NCBI GenBank assembly: GCA_024195265.1
Contig: JAJLRJ010000008.1
Span: 1,059,501 to 1,123,500, forward strand
Direction: 5' to 3'
DNA: 64,000 nt
Origin: Dendrophyllia cribrosa
Taxonomy: Eukaryota > Cnidaria > Anthozoa > Scleractinia > Dendrophylliidae
How positions within the stretch are numbered: the stretch's first letter is position 1; every line of letters begins with the position of its first letter. The notes under the pieces were generated by a model, which saw nothing but the letters and a program-made list of their open reading frames with translations, did no database searches and was not told the origin of the DNA. A program made the translations under genes and the position numbers. This document shows positions 57,757 through 64,000 of the stretch, piece by piece.

Positions 57757-60700
57757 ATGGAAGAGGATGTTGATTGGGCGAGGTGATGTCACATGATTCA
57801 CTGTTCTCTTTGTCCAACTCCCAGGAGAACTGGAACTAGTACCCAGACGCCTTTGCATATTGCATTAAATCATAACAACACCAAGCTGGAATATTCATCT
57901 TTTCAGTTCTTGTCCCTTCAGAAAGGCTTACAAACGCACCAATCTAAGCCTAAACTGCATTGTTTGAAACTACAGTGTATAGGTTAATTCTCCAAAACGG
58001 TAAGAGGTCATTTTCTACTATAAATTCATCACTAATTCAATGCCGAAGGTTGGTTCGCGACGCCATATCTAGCCACTGTTTGCTTTACTGATGTCAAATT
58101 CTATTTAAATTTTCTTTCACAGGCTTGCAGACTACCGGAGCTTTTACTTTTTCTTGAATGATGATCATGTATTTATAAGCTGTTATGGAACAAATACAAG
58201 CAGACGCAGAACCGCAATGGTAGGCTAACATCCTAAGAAGCTTTAAGGCTTACATGTCGATACTTATCGGAAGTGTCTCCTTGCAAGTGAACATATGGAA
58301 CAATACAACAATAAAGTGGCCCAATGCCTCTTACACGTGTGTGCCGATTTTGTTTCTTTTCTAGGTTCTACACATTTGTTGATAGTTCAAGAGTGTTGAC
58401 CATTGTTATATCAATTTTACTGATTATCTACGGCAGTTTCAGGTGAGTTTTATTGGATTTTGTCATGTCAATGAATGTCACGCACTTTCGCAGTCTATCT
58501 TAACGTCTTTCTGAAGTTGGAACATAGAGCAATCTTTATAATTACATGTAGGAGAAAATCCCGAAGAAAAGCCTGAGAAAAGGTTATTTCGATATTTCAC
58601 ACGTGAGATTTCGGTTTAAGTTTTGTTCAATTTCTAATAACACTGTTTCTTTTTCATTATCCTGCCATATAACCGGATGTCTCAAAGCAATGTCTTTAAA
58701 ATTTATACAAGTCATGAAGTTTTCATCTCTAAATGATACATGCATAAAAGTGTTGATACCGCATTGTGAATTACACAAGGCTGCTGAATGATGGATTGTC
58801 AGGCCACCAGGGTGCTGTAACACAAAAAGCATGCTAAATATCTCTTAGAATGTTATATCTCTTGGAAAATTATTAATTTTTATTTAAGATGATCTTTAGC
58901 AAAGTTTTCAGGAACATTCTCAATTCTCTTTCTCTCTAAATTCTTTTGTTTGTCAATTCTTTTGTGCCCATGACATTGTTTCAAATACAGAACAATAGAC
59001 ATTTCTTGAATGTAGAAGGCTGAGAGCTTTATTATTTTTTTAACACGGTATTTGCAGTTATTTTCTCCTACCACTAACGTCTTCTTGATCCAATTATCAA
59101 TCAATGGCTTGATCTTGTATCTCATAGTAATACTTTTTTCATCCCTTTCCCCTTCTCCCGGGTACCAGTTCTTTCAGTTTTCAGTTTCATCTTTACCTTG
59201 GCAACTTGTTTTTTCTTTATGATATCAATTTTATGAGTATCTTGATCTCTGAAAGTCTTTTGTTTAACTTTTTTGAAGGAATAAAAGTAAGCGACAAAGG
59301 AATGCATAATTAATGTAATTTATCTTTAGCTTGAGGCTATTCTTCTTGGAACCTGTTACCAAATTTCATTCAGTTTTATTTCCATATTTGAACAGGCAGT
59401 CTTTGTAATGGGTATCAAATAACATTGTGTTTAAATTTGCACAGTCAATGAAATGTGACCATATATATCCTTCAGCTGATATAATTATCTTAATAATTTT
59501 GATATTAAATGTACTAAATAAATGTGTTGTTTACTATTAAATGTTAATCAAACGTTATTGACTTCTGATATTACAATAAATAAATATATTATTGAAGGGG
59601 TCAGAATAACACGAAGCTAAGTGACTTTTTGGAAAAAAATAAAAATTTCTCCAAATTAGCCATTTTTTGGCATATGGACTTGTTTTTATGTTGTAAACAT
59701 TGCCCTGTGTGTCTTTCACTGGTTTTGTGCTTCATTTTCTAGAAAAAAAAAAAACGGTCCAAAAATGCGGTCGGCTAAAAAATCTCAAACAAACACTGCA
59801 GCACTTTGTCTTTGTGTACTTCATTCCCCTTGGGATTGCTGTTTTCACTGCTTTTTAACTGCCCAAGTTGTTCGGTTTACTTGATAAAACTGCAAGCTGT
59901 TCGTTTAACTGCTGTTAAACCGCTTAATTTGTTCGTTTCAATTGAAAAATGCGCAAGTTGGTCAGGGTTACGGTTACCGTTAGGGTTAGAAAAAACACGG
60001 AAAAACGCAAGTTGTTCGCTTCACTGCTTTTCAAGCACTCATAACTTGTTGGTTTCACTGCTGTTAAACCGCTTATTAAGTTGTTCATTTCACGTAATAG
60101 AAAAATACTACAGTTGTCCGTTTCACTTAAAAAAAGGCACAAGGCGTTTGTTTCAGTAATCAACCGCTCATTCAGTTGTTCCTTTCATCAATAAAACTAA
60201 AAACTCAAAGCACTGCAGCGTGTTGTCTTTGTGTGTTATATGCCCCTTGGGATTACTGTTATGAATACTGATCAAGTTAGACATTTGAAGGGCTGGGTGC
60301 ATAACCGTTTCATGTTGAATGTCAGGCATTTTTATTTATTCTCGCTCAGATAACGGACCTATCTGCCACTGTCGCAAAGCATGTCGGGAAATTCTATGGC
60401 AAATTCGAAATGGAGTTCCCGCCCCAAAAATTATGGCAAAATATTATAAGTCTGGAAGCACTTCGGATATCGGGCATTTCGACCACGGCACGGGATGGCA
60501 AATGGGCCACAACTCACAACGCTGTCCCTTTTTGATCCAAAATGATTGCAGACTTTCCTGCCGGCTTGTACTTGTCCACCAAGGTCCATTTTTCACCACG
60601 AAAATGGCGCTTTAGACACAAGGTTCGACAAGAAACACAACTCGTTTCTTTGAGAGGTGCTAGAGACTTAAGGATTTCCGGACTTCATGATGTCCTTCCA

Positions 60701-62325
60701 TCGCCGAGCGGGCCTTAAACATGGCTTAAACCAGCACTCAGCCACTGAGTTGTTCGCTGTTCAGCCATGTTGTCGCAAGTGGCGAACGCCATCGATAAGC
60801 CCTCCTTAAATAACGTTATGTTCGTTCAGGTCATTGGCGCGGGTCAGGAGTATTGCGGTCGCATAATCTCACGATCAATCTGCTTTTAGAAATGGCGTCG
60901 TTTAGAAACTTCTAGCTGCAGTTTTGGAAGGAACCGCTACAGTCGGATTGTACAGTCAAAGCACTAGGGGTCCAGAACTCTTCTTTTTTTGCAGGTAAAA
61001 TTTGTCAAATTCCTTAACGTGAGTGCCAATTCAACACTTCGGCAATGTTTACGACACCAAAACAAGCCTGTACACGAGAAATTAACAATTTTCAAGCAAA
61101 ATGAAAAAATCACCCAAAAAGTCACTTAACCCTCTGTTATTCTAAGCCCTTCAATTGACTTTTTAGCATATGGCATATTTCCCTTTTAACCCTTTAACTC
61201 AGAAGAGTACCAAAAATCAAAATTCAAGAAAAATCCCAGATTTCATTTTGTAAAATATTGAAAAACAAATGGAACATGTGCCATGCAAAAGTACTGCCAA
61301 AGAGAATTTAGTTTTATCGACTGAGTTGATAAGGTAAATATTGACCACCGTAAAAAGATTCAAATAGCTGACGTTTCGAGCGCTAGCCCTTCGTCGGAGC
61401 GAAGAAACCAAAGAGGTTTCATTTGAATGGTCACACCTTAGGATTTCGTCCACAGACTCAAAAGTTAGAACTGCATTACATGTCTCCATAATTGACTCTG
61501 GAAGTGAAAGGGTTAACCATGTCACATTGTTTATTATAAATTACAGGGCCTTAGGATTGGATGCTGCATTTAATGTATCTGAAGATGGAGAAGGAGAGCA
61601 GGCAAACCCAAATTCCTCTCCTTTTGCAAGACTAATGGATGGTAAAAAGACTAAACATGTTATTACATGTATTTAGACCATAGGGATAGTCGTGATGATC
61701 AATACACATGCATAAATAATGCATCCTGATACAGCTGGACATGTTTAACATTAACAGAATTGTCATAAAAAATTAATATGAGACCATTCCATAGCCATAA
61801 TGTTGTCTTGCATGTAACATGTTTCAAAGTTGATCCATAGTCCACATGCACTATAGGAATTACATTTCTCACCTTTTTAAACTGATTTCAGTCTCGTAAA
61901 TACTGCATACAATCATGTAGTTGTATTCAGTAGCCCATTTTTTGGTTTTAAGATAGATACATGTAAGGTAGATAACTTTATTAAAGTGTCATTGTTAATA
62001 GCAGTTGCCCACTAAGTAAGGACACTATTAATAACTAAGAATATTACAGACAGTACTGTTATTTTAATTTCTGATGAATACCGTATTTACTTGAAAGAGT
62101 GCTGCAGTGATCTTTAAACTTTTGCGATTTCAGATGTGGAGCTTGGACAGCTCTCTTTTGCTGTTTTTTTTCTTTTGTTTCTAAACTAATTTGCATTCAT
62201 TTCAGGTTTTCAGACAATCAACACTGCTCAAGCAGTGTTTTTACCAGTGGGAGCTTCCTTCTCTCTTCTTGTGATGTTTTTCTTTTTTGATACTCTTCAG
62301 TTTTTCTTTGCACTTTGTACTGCTG
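57757..62325 (+). CDS. SPPL3: Signal peptide peptidase-like 3, N-terminal exons 1-4 (continues past the window)
   Basis: Exons 57,757-57,782, 58,365-58,442, 61,547-61,641 and 62,206-62,325 join in phases 2, 2, 1, 1 with GT/AG sites. They encode [40 protein letters not shown], a variable luminal loop, then [20 protein letters not shown] and [19 protein letters not shown]. This follows animal SPPL3 closely in order and spacing, including its first transmembrane helix and the [19 protein letters not shown] second one. SPPL3 is a GxGD intramembrane aspartyl protease of the Golgi that trims glycosyltransferases. The catalytic YD and GxGD exons are outside the window. The ATG was chosen by homology; the frame is open further upstream. 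Intron 2 (3.1 kb) and intron 4 hold insertions. Confidence 0.93.
58443..59593. other. SPPL3 intron 2, left part, no supported feature
   Basis: Open frames on both strands are short and Lys/Ile-rich without domains. Confidence 0.4.
59594..61152. mobile_element. 1.56-kb TIR element in SPPL3 intron 2
   Basis: The left GAAGGGGTCAGAATAACA and AAGTGACTTTTTGG mirror the right end (reverse complement GAAGGGCTTAGAATAACA, AAGTGACTTTTTGG). The interior from 60,285 is a deleted, inverted relative of 14,859-16,244 (shared CATGTCGGGAAAT, CACTTCGGATATCGGGCATT on opposite strands). Confidence 0.8.
59785..60265. repeat. Degenerate internal repeats inside the TIR element
   Basis: TTTCACTGCTGTTAAACCGC, AAAAATGCGCAAGTTG and GTTGTTCG phrases recur about four to five times. 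CACTGCAGC...GTCTTTGTGT...CCCCTTGGGATT occurs at both 59,790-59,842 and 60,206-60,262, bracketing the array. Confidence 0.75.
61185..61520. mobile_element. piggyBac-like MITE with a Penelope tail inserted
   Basis: The left TTAACCCTTTAACTC and the right GTGAAAGGGTTAA are inverted with TTAA at both ends. A duplicated AAAGAG (about 61,298 and 61,411) brackets an insert of about 110 bp. Confidence 0.75.
61305..61405 (-). mobile_element. Penelope-like 3' tail
   Basis: The minus strand reads CTCCGACGAAGGGCTAGCGC then TCGAAACGTCAGC, a common 3' end of another Penelope subfamily. The core is CYGACGA...CGAAACGTC, again hammerhead-like. It is bracketed by AAAGAG duplications. Confidence 0.65.
61650..62205. 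other. SPPL3 intron 3, no supported feature
   Basis: A+T-rich, with TACATGTA-type words; the 3' end is a T-rich tract running to the CAG acceptor at 62,203-62,205. Confidence 0.5.
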
Positions 62326-62980
62326 GTGAGTAGAATAACATGACATCCAAGTTTTCAAAAGTGTTGTTTAAGGTGGCTCGATATAGTTTTTTTTGGCGCG
62401 CGCAGATTGGGTTCTAATTTACCCGCGGGACTTTTAAAAATTTGAGTTATGCAAGAAAAAAGATAAACAAACATGGCCGCAACATTCCTTTCGCATTTTT
62501 ATTTTTGCGCCGGCCTGGTTGACTGTGTTTTTCGCATGTATGCAAGCTAGGTTTACATTCTTCTTTCTTTGGTGGTAATGTGATTTACCGAGAAAAAGAA
62601 AATAGGGCGGTTAAAGTTCCCTGACAAGAATGCAGTGAAGAATGGTTTCGCGATCGACAACTCAGCCCTGCATCGACGCAATTTTCCTCTGAATACGAGA
62701 GAGTTTATTTTGGGCTGTTTTTAGGGGCAGTGTATTTTCTTAATCTAAACTCTATTAAAAGAGTAATGCAGAATGTGTTGGGAAAGACAGTTCATCTTCT
62801 AATCACTAGTAAGAACAAACAGCAACAGAGCGTGTGCGCGACGAAGTTCCCACCCACTGCATGATATTTGTGGTCGATTCTCGTCATCAATTAGATAAGA
62901 AAATACACAAAAAAGGGTTATCCAGCTACGAACCACCAGGGGGAAATAAAAAGCAAAAAGGAAGCAGACGTATGGCTTTT
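62326..62980. other. SPPL3 intron 4, no supported feature
   Basis: The next SPPL3 exon is not within the window. The ORF from 62,834 blends into the exonuclease pseudogene and may be its basic N-terminal part. Confidence 0.4.
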
Positions 62981-63956
62981 AATGAAGCAGCAAATCAGAA
63001 ATACTCAAAGGAGAAAATTAGGAAATCTTCGATCTGGCGTTCAAGAAAAGACACAACAACACGGCTACAGTGATTATCAATTTGTAGTTTTTGACATGGA
63101 GACAACTTCTTTAGATAAAATAGCAGCTATAACTAAACAGGTAAACACTTACAATTACTATGTGCATTTTCCCAAAATGCAATATCAGCTACTACGCTTC
63201 TCGATTTTACAAACTGTCAGTGGAATCGATAAATGGCCAGAAAACTTTGCTCAAAGAAAACGTTCCAGTGCATACTGTTCAACTGAGCGATTTCACCACT
63301 TTTCTCTCCAGTAATGCTATCGCAAATTGCCACAGTGTTTTGATCGGCCACAATTCTTTTGTTTTGACACTCCCACATTGCTACGCTGTCTTAGACTCTC
63401 TCCTCCGCAGAGGCTCCTATCAGTTGGGCATGAGTTCAAAGAAACACTTTCATCCATGAAAAATTCTATTCGCCGACAGTCTTCACCTTGTCAAAACACC
63501 CGAATGGCTCAATCCGGGAGGAAAGCCTTGTAGAAGCAATCTTCCATCGGTTTTAAAATCTGTTTTTAATGAAGAGCTTTTTAGCACATGATGCTTTGGA
63601 AGATGTCTTTGCTCTCCATCGCGTATTTATTATTATTTCAAGCCCCGTCGTTGTAAACAACGGCAATGTAAATCTCGCCTCCTTCGCTTTCGAAGACATG
63701 GTATTTTTAGACGAACGCTTCCAGCGTGTGCAATTTCAGGGATAACATCTTTTCTCAGAGTAATAATGGGCTGGTAAAGCAAAGCCTCCTACAAAAAATT
63801 GCAGAAAGTGGCCTGTCCTACCAGGACTTACAACGTCTCTAGAGAGGCTCGCAATTTTGAGCAGAGCGCCGATAGCAGCGATTCCATCCACACCACGAGG
63901 AACAAAGCATCCAGCGATTTTAGCCAGAATTGTTAATCATTTCGAAGGCAAGTGAT
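62840..63956 (+). pseudogene. Decayed DEDDh (DnaQ-like) 3'-5' exonuclease in SPPL3 intron 4
   Basis: A basic N-terminal part (NEAANQKYSKEKIRKSSIWR) precedes the nuclease. Exo I is FVVFDMETTSLDKIAAITKQ (Asp and Glu at 63,093-63,101). After a frameshift comes NISYYASRFYKLSVESINGQ. Exo II is HSVLIGHNSFV then, after another shift, FDTPTLLRCL. The frame changes again for DSLHLVKTPEWLNPGGKPCR, and Exo III is AHDALEDVFALHRVF (63,583-63,625) with the His and Asp of DEDDh enzymes. The C-terminal LLQKIAESGLSYQDLQRL and IPSTPRGTKHPAILARIVNH end at a TGA near 63,956. At least four frame breaks mean it is dead. Such domains act on nucleic-acid 3' ends. It could be transposon-associated or a retrocopy. No introns are seen. 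Confidence 0.7.
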
Positions 63957-64000
63957 GTACCAGCCATTACTAGACACGATTCATCCAAAAGATAACAGTT

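Overview
This is animal nuclear DNA, A+T-rich and intron-rich, most likely from an anthozoan cnidarian, probably a stony coral. The grounds are Penelope-like retroelements with GIY-YIG endonuclease, many small DNA transposons with target-site duplications (TSDs), long introns, two conserved animal genes, and a very frequent palindromic word TACATGTA. The taxon is inferred. No bacterial operon, CRISPR array, rRNA gene or convincing functional tRNA gene was seen.

Three host genes can be built exon by exon with matching splice phases. (1) On the minus strand at 7,960-20,244, four exons encode a predicted 201-residue single-pass membrane protein: signal peptide, one VWC-type cysteine-rich domain, a transmembrane helix, and a cytoplasmic tail with two PPPPY motifs. 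I do not recognise it as a named orthologue. (2) On the minus strand at 31,947-53,714, seventeen exons encode a complete SSRP1, the HMG-box subunit of the FACT histone chaperone, predicted at 753 residues. (3) On the plus strand from 57,757, the first four exons encode the N-terminal part of SPPL3, an intramembrane aspartyl protease of the Golgi. The gene runs past the right edge. SSRP1 and SPPL3 are divergent, with starts 4.0 kb apart.

Most of the rest is mobile DNA. The left edge (1-3,345) is a head-to-head pair of nearly identical Penelope-like element copies, one with an intact reverse transcriptase to GIY-YIG frame. From 4.4 to 6 kb lie a MITE, copies of a dispersed terminal-inverted-repeat (TIR) family, and a long palindrome nested in another repeat whose empty-site relative sits at 52.5-52.8 kb. 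Intron 1 of the VWC gene carries a pogo-like 500-bp element and a 1.39-kb TIR element. At 24,477-29,355 a 4.9-kb element with a 6-bp TSD holds at least four further elements, a 105-nt guanine run and decayed coding sequence, and sits in a decayed LINE. SSRP1 introns hold MULE-like, Harbinger-like and piggyBac-like MITEs, a tandem intronic repeat, tRNA-derived SINEs and a minisatellite that looks like an expanded SINE A box. At 55-57 kb are LINE and Penelope tails. SPPL3 introns hold a 1.56-kb TIR element, a piggyBac-like MITE with a Penelope tail inside, and a decayed DEDDh exonuclease gene at the right edge.

The host genes do not form a pathway: one acts in chromatin, two are membrane proteins. 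The main novelty candidates are the VWC/TM/PPxY protein, the inverted Penelope pair with its recurring 3' hairpin, the nested 24-29 kb element with its unrecognised decayed gene, the A-box minisatellite, and the exonuclease pseudogene.
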